Shown: positions 44,221 through 52,057 of the stretch, piece after piece
Layout of the letters: each line of letters opens with the position of its first letter
Position numbering within the stretch: the stretch's first letter is position 1
Source: Hyphomicrobiales bacterium
Lineage (GTDB): Bacteria > Pseudomonadota > Alphaproteobacteria > Rhizobiales > Methylopilaceae
Length of the DNA stretch: 64,000 bases
Reading direction: 5' to 3'
Assembly (NCBI GenBank): GCA_022842205.1
Contig: JALHQA010000003.1
Coordinates: 1-64,000 of the forward strand
Position numbers and translations under genes: made by a program
Notes under the pieces: generated by a model
What the model was told of the DNA's origin: nothing
Databases searched by the model: none
What the model saw: the letters and a program-made list of their open reading frames with translations, nothing else

Positions 44221-45210
44221 TCACTTCAGGAGGTCTATGTATTTCGCCATTTTTTCGGCGTTTTCCTTGAAGGCCTTGTTCGAGGCTTCCGGACCATACC
44301 AGGTCGTTGAAAGCTGCTGCTTCTTCAATGCCTCGACAGCAGCCGGATCCTGGCTCGCCTTCGAAACGGCTTCCTCGATCACCTTATAGATGTCCGGCTG
44401 CTCCTTCATGAGCGCGGTGGAAACCGCCCAGCCGCGCTGCGACCCTTCGACGAAGTCGGTCTTGAGACCCGAATCTCCGATGAGCGGCGCATCCGGGAAC
44501 CAGTCCACCTTCTCGGCCGCGAACATCGCCAGCGGCTTGATCTTCTCCTTGATCGGCAGGAAGCCTTCGCCGCCAACGAAGCCGACATCGACCTGGCCGC
44601 CGGCCGCCGCGTTGCGGTTCGGTCCGCCGCCGTCATAGGTCACGATGCGGAGCTTTGTCGGATCGATACCAGCCGCCTGCATGCTCAGGATGAGATTGGC
44701 GTAGTCGGCCGATGCCGGCTGGACACCGATGCTGAGGCTGCCTGGATCGGCCTTCAGCTTGTCGATGACTTCCTTGAAATCCTTGAGGCTGCTGCCGCTC
44801 GATGTGGCCGCGAGGGTGTAGTCGCGCGACGGCAGGTTGATCATGTGGAAGTCTTCGTTCTTGTAGGGCGCGCCCTGCAGAAGGATCGACAGCGGGATAT
44901 ACGGCGAAGCCGAGGTGCACAGGATGGTGTAGCCGTCGTTCGGCTGCTGCAGCGCGTATGTATGACCGAGCTGCGCACCCGCGCCCGGCTTGTTGGCGAT
45001 CACGAGCGGCTGGCCAAGCGCCTTCTCGAGATGAGGAGCAAATGCGCGTGACAGGCGGTCATTGTAGCCGCCGGTCGCGAAAGGCACGACGATATTGACC
45101 GGGCGGTCCGGATACGCGGCACGGGCAATATGCGGCATGCCGATAACGCCGGCGGCCAGGATGCCGCCGCCGGTAAATTTAAGAGCATCGCGTCTCGTCA
45201 GTTTGGTCAT
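44221..45210 (-). CDS. TTT substrate-binding protein (TctC/Bug), set 2, Tat-type signal
   Basis: 329 aa. The N-terminus MTKLTRRDALKFTGGGILAA has a twin-arginine motif (TRRDALKF) and a hydrophobic core ending PHIARAA, so Tat export is likely, unlike the Sec signals of TctC-1 and TctC-3. The mature part begins YPDRPVNIVVPFATGGYNDR and has VIANKPGAGAQLGHTYAL, a typical Bug ligand loop. First gene of TctCBA-2; divergent from the AbrB-1/TtuC-2 pair. Confidence 0.92.
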   Translation of the reverse strand: MTKLTRRDALKFTGGGILAAGVIGMPHIARAAYPDRPVNIVVPFATGGYNDRLSRAFAPHLEKALGQPLVIANKPGAGAQLGHTYALQQPNDGYTILCTSASPYIPLSILLQGAPYKNEDFHMINLPSRDYTLAATSSGSSLKDFKEVIDKLKADPGSLSIGVQPASADYANLILSMQAAGIDPTKLRIVTYDGGGPNRNAAAGGQVDVGFVGGEGFLPIKEKIKPLAMFAAEKVDWFPDAPLIGDSGLKTDFVEGSQRGWAVSTALMKEQPDIYKVIEEAVSKASQDPAAVEALKKQQLSTTWYGPEASNKAFKENAEKMAKYIDLLK

Positions 45211-45315
45211 CGAATTCCTCCCGACCGGCCCGTCTGGTTGGAAGGCGGCGACGAATTCGCCGCCCCCGCATTGCGGAGTGCTCGGTCACCAGGGAGCGTG
45301 ATCCCGTAAGCGTCA

Positions 45316-45327
45316 ACTGTCAACATT
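45316..45327. promoter_or_regulatory. Operator-like site on the TctC-2 side
   Basis: ACTGT-CA-ACATT (minus strand AATGT-TG-ACAGT) has two mismatches to the island consensus and is followed on the minus strand by a second TTGAC copy, a tandem TTGACAGTTGACG. Confidence 0.4.
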
Positions 45328-45403
45328 CTATCTGAGGCGGAGCGCTTTTAATCTGCGGCTTACAGCAGAAAAAGCCGGCATGTCTCCCAGAGCCGACTTT
45401 TGA

Positions 45404-45436
45404 ATCGTTGACAATTTTTGGAGACAAAGCTCCAAT
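45404..45436 (+). promoter_or_regulatory. Operator-like site overlapping a promoter for AbrB-1/TtuC-2
   Basis: ATCGT-TG-ACAAT (45404-45415) has one mismatch to the island palindrome. Its TTGACA (45408-45413) is 17 bases from TCCAAT (45431-45436), a plausible promoter. The rest of this 298-bp intergenic region shows no other feature. Confidence 0.5.
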
Positions 45437-45508
45437 CGGCGTCCGGCGTTTCTCGCCCGGCAGTATTGCTGCTCCGGTCGACAGCGCGCACCGCAGACCG
45501 GACAGGGA

Positions 45509-46588
45509 ATGGCGCAAAGGTACGCGAGGGCATGTGCCTGGCTGCAAACCAGGCCGTGGGCACGCTTGGCCCTGACGATCGCAATCGGCGTGGCGGGAGG
45601 TCTGGCCGCCAGCGCCATCCGTATGCCGCTGGCCTGGATGCTGGGCCCTTTTCTGTTTTGCTCGCTGGGCGCGCTGACCGGGCTGCCACTGATGGCCATT
45701 CCTCATGGCCGGGAAGTCGGGCAGGTCGTGATCGGCCTCTCGGTTGGCCTGCGGTTCACTGCCACCGTCATTCTGGCCACGCTGGCGCTTCTGCCGGTGA
45801 TGATCGCCTCGACATTGGGCGTCATGATCGTCACCACGATTGCGGCTTTCTTCCTGGCACCGCTCGCCCGCGTCGATCGCACCACCGCCTTCTTCGCCAC
45901 CGCGGCGGCCGGCATGGCGGACATGGCCCATATCGCGGAGCGGCGCGGCGGCAATCCGAGCGCGGTCGCGGTCGTCCACGCGATACGGGTGTCACTCGTT
46001 GTTCTGTCCGTACCGCTGCTCGTCTTCGCCTTCGGCGAACATGGCAATGTCATTCCCGTGCAGCACACGACGCGCGGCGATCTTCCGAGCGTCGCGCTCG
46101 TGCTGGTGCTGGGCTACATCGCCTCGCGGCTGTTCGGCCTTACTCGTTTTCCCAATCCGTGGCTCATCGGCGGCGTGCTGTTCGGCGGGCTTCTGGGCGT
46201 TGCCGACATGCTCGTCGTGTCGATTCCGCGGCCGCTGATGCTCGTCAGTCAGCTCGCCATCGGCATATCCCTCGGAGCGCGCTTCGAACGCGAACTGATC
46301 CTGAAATTGCCGCGCGTCGCCCTCGCCGCCGCCGTCGTGGCCGTCATGATGATCGCCGCCGCGGCCGCGGGCGCATATACCCTATCGGTACTGACCCCCC
46401 TTTCCTTCTCGGTGGCCTTTCTTTCGGTCGCACCCGCCGCTGTCACGGAAATGGCGCTGACCGCGCAGGCCATGAACGTCGATGCCGAGATCGTAACAGC
46501 CTTCCACGTGATGCGGATCACGATGGTCGAGATTTCGATTCTCGTCGTCTACGCCCTGTTCCGCAAAATCTCGCCAAATATCGAATAA
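45509..46588 (+). CDS. AbrB family (PF05145-type) membrane protein, copy 1
   Basis: 359-aa polytopic membrane protein with two related halves. Often mis-named ammonia monooxygenase or aidB regulator. Family marks: GGLAASAIRMPLAWMLGPFL, ATAAAGMADMAHIAERRGGN and a matching second-half block VAPAAVTEMALTAQAMNVDA. Probable transporter; no substrate is established. It pairs with TtuC-2 (15 bp apart) and is divergent from TctCBA-2. Confidence 0.87.
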   Translation: MAQRYARACAWLQTRPWARLALTIAIGVAGGLAASAIRMPLAWMLGPFLFCSLGALTGLPLMAIPHGREVGQVVIGLSVGLRFTATVILATLALLPVMIASTLGVMIVTTIAAFFLAPLARVDRTTAFFATAAAGMADMAHIAERRGGNPSAVAVVHAIRVSLVVLSVPLLVFAFGEHGNVIPVQHTTRGDLPSVALVLVLGYIASRLFGLTRFPNPWLIGGVLFGGLLGVADMLVVSIPRPLMLVSQLAIGISLGARFERELILKLPRVALAAAVVAVMMIAAAAAGAYTLSVLTPLSFSVAFLSVAPAAVTEMALTAQAMNVDAEIVTAFHVMRITMVEISILVVYALFRKISPNIE

Positions 46589-46603
46589 ATGGGAGGCACA
46601 AGA

Positions 46604-47683
46604 ATGCGTACCTACAAGATAGCCGCCGTCCCGGGTGACGGCATCGGAAGCGAAGTCATCGGCGCCGGGTGCGAACTTTTGGAAAAGGTCGCGGGCGCAC
46701 ATGGCTTCAAGGTCGATTTCGAGCATTTCGATTGGGGTTCGGACTATTACCGCAAGAACGGCGTCATGATGCCGGCTGACGGCGTCGAACGCATGAGAGA
46801 TTTCGACGCCATCTATTTCGGCGCCGTCGGCGATCCGAAAATTCCCGACGCCGTGACCTTGTGGGGACTGAGGCTCGCCATCTGCCAGGGCCTCGACCAG
46901 TACGCCAATGTCCGCCCGACACGGCTGCTGCCCGGCCTGAAAGGGCCGCTGCGTCCGGAGCTGGGCGCCGAGATCGACTGGGTGATCGTGCGCGAGAACT
47001 CCGAGGGCGAATATGCCGGTGTCGGCGGCCGGGCGCATGCCGGCCTGCCGATCGAGGTCGGCATGGATGTGTCCGTCTTCACGCGCGCGGGCGTGGAACG
47101 CATTTGCCGGTTTGCCTGCGAACTCGCGCGCTCACGCCCTCGCAAGAAACTCACCATCGTCACCAAGTCGAACGCGCAGCGCCACGGCATGGTGTTCTGG
47201 GACGACAACTGCCGCCGCGTCGTGGCGGACTATCCCGATCTCGACGTCGACTGGATGCTGGTCGATGCGATGACGACGCGCATGGTTCTGAAGCCCGGCT
47301 CGATCGACACGGTGCTGGCGACCAATCTGCATGCCGACATCCTGTCGGATCTGGCCTCCGCGGTGGCCGGCAGCCTCGGCATAGGCGCCACCGCCAATCT
47401 CGATCCGACCCGCGCCGGACCTTCGATGTTCGAGCCGATCCACGGCTCGGCCTTCGACATCACCGGCAAAGGCATCGCCAATCCGATCGGCTCGTTCTGG
47501 ACGGCGGCGATGATGCTCGAACATCTCGGCGAACCGGCCGCCGCGGCCAGCATCATGGCCGCCATCGAGAACACGACCCGGGAGGGCAAGGTCATGCCGC
47601 CCGATCTCGGCGGCTCGGCGGGCACGCGCACGGTCACTAAAGCCGTGATCGACGCGCTCCAGACCGCGCTCGCGCCCGCATAA
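46604..47683 (+). CDS. Isocitrate/isopropylmalate dehydrogenase family protein (tartrate/D-malate type), TtuC-2
   Basis: 359 aa from ATG 46604; GGGAGG just upstream is its ribosome site, so the in-frame ATG at 46589 is unlikely. Motifs: IAAVPGDGIGSEV, VIVRENSEGEYAGVGGR, catalytic Lys in VTKSNAQRHG, metal Asp in LVDAMTTRMV and NLHADILSDLAS, and EPIHGSAFDITGKG. Same family as TtuC-1 but with different substrate-side residues (SNAQRHG against SNGISHT), so it need not be redundant. Confidence 0.91.
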   Translation: MRTYKIAAVPGDGIGSEVIGAGCELLEKVAGAHGFKVDFEHFDWGSDYYRKNGVMMPADGVERMRDFDAIYFGAVGDPKIPDAVTLWGLRLAICQGLDQYANVRPTRLLPGLKGPLRPELGAEIDWVIVRENSEGEYAGVGGRAHAGLPIEVGMDVSVFTRAGVERICRFACELARSRPRKKLTIVTKSNAQRHGMVFWDDNCRRVVADYPDLDVDWMLVDAMTTRMVLKPGSIDTVLATNLHADILSDLASAVAGSLGIGATANLDPTRAGPSMFEPIHGSAFDITGKGIANPIGSFWTAAMMLEHLGEPAAAASIMAAIENTTREGKVMPPDLGGSAGTRTVTKAVIDALQTALAPA

Positions 47684-47688
47684 ACGAA

Positions 47689-47720
47689 AAGCGGCGCCGC
47701 CCGGCCGGGCAGCGCCGCTT
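47689..47720 (+). terminator. Hairpin terminator after TtuC-2
   Basis: AAGCGGCGC (47689-47697) pairs with GCGCCGCTT (47712-47720), with a further GCCCGG/CCGGGC stem inside. Only a short T-rich tail (TTCAATT) follows, so efficiency is uncertain. Confidence 0.6.
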
Positions 47721-47740
47721 CAATTCAGGGCGAAAAAGCT

Positions 47741-47944
47741 TCAGCGCGGCAGGTTGTCGAAGTCCAGGCCCTCCAGGCCCAGGACGGCGAGATCGCGCTT
47801 GTCCGGCCGGCGGTCGGCGCTGATGGCGGCAGCGCAGCGGCGGGCGGCGCCCAGGCGCTCCAAGAAGGCGTCAAGGCTCTGAAGGGGATTGAACGAACCG
47901 CCGGTCGAGGCGGTTGCGGAAATGGCTGCTGCTGCAGAAGACAT
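47741..47944 (-). CDS. Small hypothetical protein
   Basis: 67 aa, not recognised. Ala/Ser-rich start, then an amphipathic helix (SLDAFLERLGAARRCAAAISA) and a charged segment ending LDFDNLPR. The start at MSSAAAAIS is backed by TTGGAG six bases upstream. It has its own promoter space on both sides and no obvious link to the catabolic genes around it. The C-terminal pattern resembles no domain I know. Confidence 0.55.
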   Translation of the reverse strand: MSSAAAAISATASTGGSFNPLQSLDAFLERLGAARRCAAAISADRRPDKRDLAVLGLEGLDFDNLPR

Positions 47945-48057
47945 CACGATCTCCAAGGAATCTTGGGACCGTTCTTAGCCGTGCAGGCCATAGGTTGGGT
48001 ATATGTTCTCGTGAATGGGAGCCCTGCGCGGCGCGCAGGCCCCCTCACCAAAACCTT

Positions 48058-48831
48058 TCATCGGCCCTTCCAGACCGGCGGTCTCTTCTCAAGGAATGCT
48101 TCAACCCCCTCACGGAAATCGGCGCTGAGATAGCAGGATAGGTTGAGCTCCCGGGCCAGCTCCGGCGAGACGCCCGGCCGCAGAGCCGAAAGAGCCTTCT
48201 TGGCTGCCCGCAGGGTCAGCGGAGCATGCCCGGCCAACCGGTGCGCCAGATCGGATGCGGCCGCGCCGAGTTTCTTCGGGGCGACGACCTCGTTCACCAG
48301 CCCCCAGGATTTTGCCTCCTCCGCGCCGATCAGCCGGGCCGTAAAGATAAGCTCCTTGATCCTCGCCGGTCCAATCAGAGCGGCAAGGCGGGCATAGTTC
48401 TCAAGAGACAGCGTATTGCCGAGAGTACGGGCGATCGGAAAGCCGAAACGCATGTCCGACGACGCGACGCGCAGGTCGCAGCAGGCCGCTATGCCGGCTC
48501 CCCCGCCCGTACAGGCCCCGGCAATCGCGGCAATGGTCGGCACCGGGCAATCTTCCAGCGCCTTCAGCACACGCCCTATCCGGGCTTCGTAGGCCAGCGC
48601 GTCGTCCGCGGTACGGACCTCGCGGAATTGCGCGATGTCGGTGCCGGAGGCGAACGCGGCTTCTCCCGCCCCGGTCAGGACGATGACGCGCAAGCCGTTT
48701 TCCAGCGCGCCGTGGCAGATGTCCGCCAGGTGGTCGTACATGGCGAATGTCATGGCGTTGCGGGCGTGCGGCCGGTTGAAGATCACCGTCGCGACACCGT
48801 CCTCGACACTGAAGAGCAGATCCTCGCTCAA
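48058..48831 (-). CDS. Crotonase-superfamily protein lacking both hydratase glutamates
   Basis: 257 aa, enoyl-CoA hydratase/isomerase fold. CoA-ester oxyanion-hole elements are present: ASGTDIAQF and AGACTGGGAGIAACCDLRVA. The two Glu residues needed for hydration are missing. GGGCELA of true hydratases is GGGAGIA here (Gly113), and GQPE is GFPI (Ile133). Another crotonase reaction such as isomerisation, decarboxylation or CoA transfer chemistry is possible. Last gene of the seven-gene TctCBA-3 operon; it overlaps AbrB-2 by four bases. Confidence 0.88.
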   Translation of the reverse strand: MSEDLLFSVEDGVATVIFNRPHARNAMTFAMYDHLADICHGALENGLRVIVLTGAGEAAFASGTDIAQFREVRTADDALAYEARIGRVLKALEDCPVPTIAAIAGACTGGGAGIAACCDLRVASSDMRFGFPIARTLGNTLSLENYARLAALIGPARIKELIFTARLIGAEEAKSWGLVNEVVAPKKLGAAASDLAHRLAGHAPLTLRAAKKALSALRPGVSPELARELNLSCYLSADFREGVEAFLEKRPPVWKGR

Positions 48832-49907
48832 TCGGGTTCCTCGAATTTTTCCTCCGGTTTCCGCGGAGGTTTCGCACGCCCGAATATCGCAGCACCCAGC
48901 AGCGGCGCAAAGGTCAGCACAGCGAAGACACGGCAGACCTGGCAGGCGATGACGAATGCCGTTTCGAAGCCGAAAGCATAGGCCACGACGGTCATCTCAA
49001 CGATGCCGCCCGGCGCAAGCGCCAGCAGCATGCTGGCCACGTCCCGATCGAACAGCCACGCGCCCGCCACCGCGGCGACCAGTGCCGAGAGCAGCAGGAT
49101 GAGCGTCCATATGGTCGCCAGCAGGATCAGGCGGCCGAACTCGCGCCATTTGATGCCAACGAAGCGCGAACCGGCGATCGAACCAATGACCACCTGGACC
49201 GCCGATACAAGGAATACTGGCGGCGTCGCGTCGGTCAAGGCGAGGCCATGAACGATCGCGCTCAGCAGCATCGACGACACGACCGGCCCGCCCGGAAATT
49301 TCAGATAGCGGGCAAGCGCATAGCCCCCGACACCGCAGGCCGCCAGAATGACCCAGTCGATCAACCCCGCCGGCGCATGTACGGCCGCGCTCGCGGCGGC
49401 CGACGTAGCGTGCGCTCCGAAGATGAACTGCACGGCGAGGGGAATCGTAAAGACCACCGAAACGACGCGGATCGAGTGGATCAGGACGAGGTTGCGCACA
49501 TTGCCGCCGAACTGATCGCCGAGCAGGCTGAGCTCGCCGAGGCCGCCGGGCATGGACGCGAAGAAGGAGGTCGCGTGATCGAGGCCGCCGAGCATCCGGA
49601 AATACAGATAGCCCAGAGCCGTCATCACGAATGAGAAGGCGATGACGTAAACGAACGCTTCCCACCATCCGAATACCAGGCCCACGACTGCCGGGGTGAA
49701 CGCACTGCCGGCGAGCACGCCGACGACAGGCCGCGCGATGTTGGTGAGCGCCGGAATCTTGAAGGGCGGCCCGAGAACCGCGACCAGTGCAACGGCCGTC
49801 AGCGCTCCGAGCGTCCAGGGCAGCGGCAAGTGCAGCACATAAAAAACGGCGCCGCCGGCAGTGCCGACGGCGAGTGGCCAGACAATCCCCCATACTTTGC
49901 TCAGCAC
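48828..49907 (-). CDS. AbrB family (PF05145-type) membrane protein, copy 2
   Basis: 359-aa polytopic protein with the same two-half layout as copy 1: TAGGAVFYVLHLPLPWTLGA, ASMPGGLGELSLLGDQFGGN and the second-half LAPGGIVEMTVVAYAFGFET. The PGG-x-E motif in both halves differs from AGMADM/AAVTEM in copy 1. It lies within the TctCBA-3 operon between the SDR and crotonase genes, which supports a role in handling the same compound. Confidence 0.87.
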   Translation of the reverse strand: MLSKVWGIVWPLAVGTAGGAVFYVLHLPLPWTLGALTAVALVAVLGPPFKIPALTNIARPVVGVLAGSAFTPAVVGLVFGWWEAFVYVIAFSFVMTALGYLYFRMLGGLDHATSFFASMPGGLGELSLLGDQFGGNVRNLVLIHSIRVVSVVFTIPLAVQFIFGAHATSAAASAAVHAPAGLIDWVILAACGVGGYALARYLKFPGGPVVSSMLLSAIVHGLALTDATPPVFLVSAVQVVIGSIAGSRFVGIKWREFGRLILLATIWTLILLLSALVAAVAGAWLFDRDVASMLLALAPGGIVEMTVVAYAFGFETAFVIACQVCRVFAVLTFAPLLGAAIFGRAKPPRKPEEKFEEPD

Positions 49908-49934
49908 GACCTTACCTTTCGGACGGCACCACGA

Positions 49935-50681
49935 TCACGGCAGATAAATGCCTCCGTTCACATGAAGAGTCTGCCCCGTAATATAGCTACCCCCCGGTCC
50001 GGCGAGGTGGCGTACCATGGCCGCCACGTCTTCCGGCGTGCCTTCCCGTCCGAGCGGCGAATTGTGCTGGCTGTGATGGGTCGGGTGTGCAACCCCCGTC
50101 TTGCTCCTGTCCGTTGCAATCCGACCCGGCGAGACAAGGTTGGCGGTAATGCCGCGCGGGGCGAGCTCCATCGCCAGCGCCTTGGTCAGGCCGACGAGGC
50201 CCGCTTTCGCCGCGACCACATGCACGCGGTTGATCGCTCCGGTATGCGCGCTCAGGCCGCCGATATTGATGATGCGGCCGCCCTCCGTCATCACGCCGGC
50301 CGCCGCGCGTGCGCACAGGAAGCTCGCGTCGAGGATGCTCGTCATCACCTCACGCCATTGCGCGAGACCGATCTCCGCTATGGGCGCCTCGCGCCGGATC
50401 GCGGCGTTGTTGACCAGTACATCGAGACGGCCATACGCCTTGATCGTTTCCGCGATCAGCCTGTCAACCTGTTCCGGGTCGCTGACATCGGCCAGCACCG
50501 CGAGTGCCTCGCCTCCGTCTTTCCGTATCGCTGCGGCGACATCCTCGACCTCTTCGCGGGAGCTGCGCGCGTTCACGACCACCCGCGCGCCGTCTTCAGC
50601 CAGAGCTAGTGCGATTTCGCGCCCGATGTTCCGGCCCGAACCGGTGACGACCGCCACCCGGCCATCGAGAGGTCTTGTCAT
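49935..50681 (-). CDS. SDR family protein lacking catalytic Ser and Tyr
   Basis: 248 aa, FabG-like Rossmann protein. Cofactor features are intact: VTGSGRNIGREIA and LVNNAAIRR. In the active site the alignment to FabG without gaps gives Gly142 for the catalytic Ser, Val155 for the catalytic Tyr (His154 beside it) and a retained Lys159 in VVAAKAGLVGL. It may use His or be a different type of SDR reaction. Overlaps the MmgE-2 gene by four bases; AbrB-2 follows. Confidence 0.88.
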   Translation of the reverse strand: MTRPLDGRVAVVTGSGRNIGREIALALAEDGARVVVNARSSREEVEDVAAAIRKDGGEALAVLADVSDPEQVDRLIAETIKAYGRLDVLVNNAAIRREAPIAEIGLAQWREVMTSILDASFLCARAAAGVMTEGGRIINIGGLSAHTGAINRVHVVAAKAGLVGLTKALAMELAPRGITANLVSPGRIATDRSKTGVAHPTHHSQHNSPLGREGTPEDVAAMVRHLAGPGGSYITGQTLHVNGGIYLP

Positions 50682-52057
50682 GACAGCGCAAACCCTTTGA
50701 ACGTGCCGAGATCGCCGGCGGCGAAGGCCGAGGCCGCCGCTTTCTGGAAAGCCTCCGCCTGGCGCTTGTCGAAGCCGCCATACAGCATGTTGCCGGTGAA
50801 CTTGGCCTTAAGCTCCTCGCGGGACAGCGGATCGAACGCCCCGCCGCGCATATTGTCCCTGCGGATTTCGTGCACGGTGCCGTCCTTCAGCGTCGCGCGG
50901 ATATGGCCGGTGAAGCGGTCCGGATATGGATTTGCCGGATCGATGACATACGACACCTTCCGTGCAAGTGCGAGAATCTGCGGATCGCGTACCTTGTCGT
51001 CCGCAAAGGCGGAAAGCCCGGCTGCGCCTTCGAGAAAGCCGACGGCAACGCAATAGGGCGTCGAAAACTTTCCGCCGTAGCCGCTCGGCGGCGCCTGTTT
51101 GCCTGCCAGCGGCTCCCAGAGACGATGAACAGTCCCCTCGCCGACTTCGCACACGATGCTCTCGATGTCGTCCGCGCGTACGCCACGCTGAGCCAGCTCG
51201 ATTGCGCAGTCCACGTATGGCTGGGTCATCGTTCCGCAGGCATATGGTTTGAAGGCGATCGTCGTCATCAGCCATTGTTCGCCGAGCCCGCGCAGCAGCA
51301 CGTCGAAGTCCGGCGTACGGCTCGGTGCAAAGCCGTGGAAGAAGCCGTGCTCGCCTTCAAGCACGGTCAGCGGGCCGGAAAAACCGTTCTTTGCCAGCAA
51401 GGCCGCACGGATTCCAGACTGCGCCGCCCAGCCTGCGTGCATACGTTTCGTCCAGCTTCCGTCCTTCAGATACTCGATGATGCCGGACGACATGCTGCCC
51501 GCGACGCCGAACGCAGAGGCAAGCTGATCGCGGCTGAGGCCGAGCGCCGCGCCGACACCGGCGGCGGCGGCCAGCGTACCGATCACCGCGGTGGGGTGAA
51601 AACCTGCCTTATGGATCGCCTTCGGCGCAACAAGACTGAGACGGCAAAGCAGTTCGACGCCTACCGCCGTCCCGAGAAGCGCCCTGCTCCCCGAAAGATT
51701 GAAGCGTTCGCAGGCTGCGTAGACCGCAGGGATCACAACCGCGCTGGAATGGACAGGGCCGCCCTCGAACGTGTCGTCGAAATCCTCGCCATGCGCGGCC
51801 GTGCCATTGATCAGCGCCGCGCCGTACATGTCGAAGCGCTCCCGATGCCCGAAAGCCGTGCATACGCCCGGCTCGGCGGCGGCCACGATCGCGCGAACAT
51901 AGTCGGTATTTCCGGCAGCCGCGCAGAGGCCCACGAAGTCCAGCAGAAGCCGCTCGTTCATGTCGCGGACATCGGCGGGCAGGCTTTGGTCGTCGAGTCC
52001 CGCGATCCAGTCCGCGAGCCTTGTCGCTACGCTCATGTGTCCCGCACTCGCATTCAT
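50678..52057 (-). CDS. MmgE/PrpD family protein, copy 2
   Basis: 459 aa. Family positions: HGEDFDDTFEGGPVHSSAVV, GFHPTAVIG, TKRMHAGWAAQSG and FKPYACGTMTQPYVDC. The DFDDTFEGGPVH motif differs from copies 1 and 3. Overlaps TctA-3 upstream and the SDR gene downstream by four bases each, so it is firmly part of this transport operon. Likely dehydratase, isomerase or epimerase of the imported acid; the substrate is unassigned. Confidence 0.92.
   Translation of the reverse strand: MNASAGHMSVATRLADWIAGLDDQSLPADVRDMNERLLLDFVGLCAAAGNTDYVRAIVAAAEPGVCTAFGHRERFDMYGAALINGTAAHGEDFDDTFEGGPVHSSAVVIPAVYAACERFNLSGSRALLGTAVGVELLCRLSLVAPKAIHKAGFHPTAVIGTLAAAAGVGAALGLSRDQLASAFGVAGSMSSGIIEYLKDGSWTKRMHAGWAAQSGIRAALLAKNGFSGPLTVLEGEHGFFHGFAPSRTPDFDVLLRGLGEQWLMTTIAFKPYACGTMTQPYVDCAIELAQRGVRADDIESIVCEVGEGTVHRLWEPLAGKQAPPSGYGGKFSTPYCVAVGFLEGAAGLSAFADDKVRDPQILALARKVSYVIDPANPYPDRFTGHIRATLKDGTVHEIRRDNMRGGAFDPLSREELKAKFTGNMLYGGFDKRQAEAFQKAAASAFAAGDLGTFKGFALS

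Noticed and set aside
48058-48831. Assignment as a true enoyl-CoA hydratase
   Set aside because: Both catalytic glutamates are replaced, so only superfamily membership is supported.
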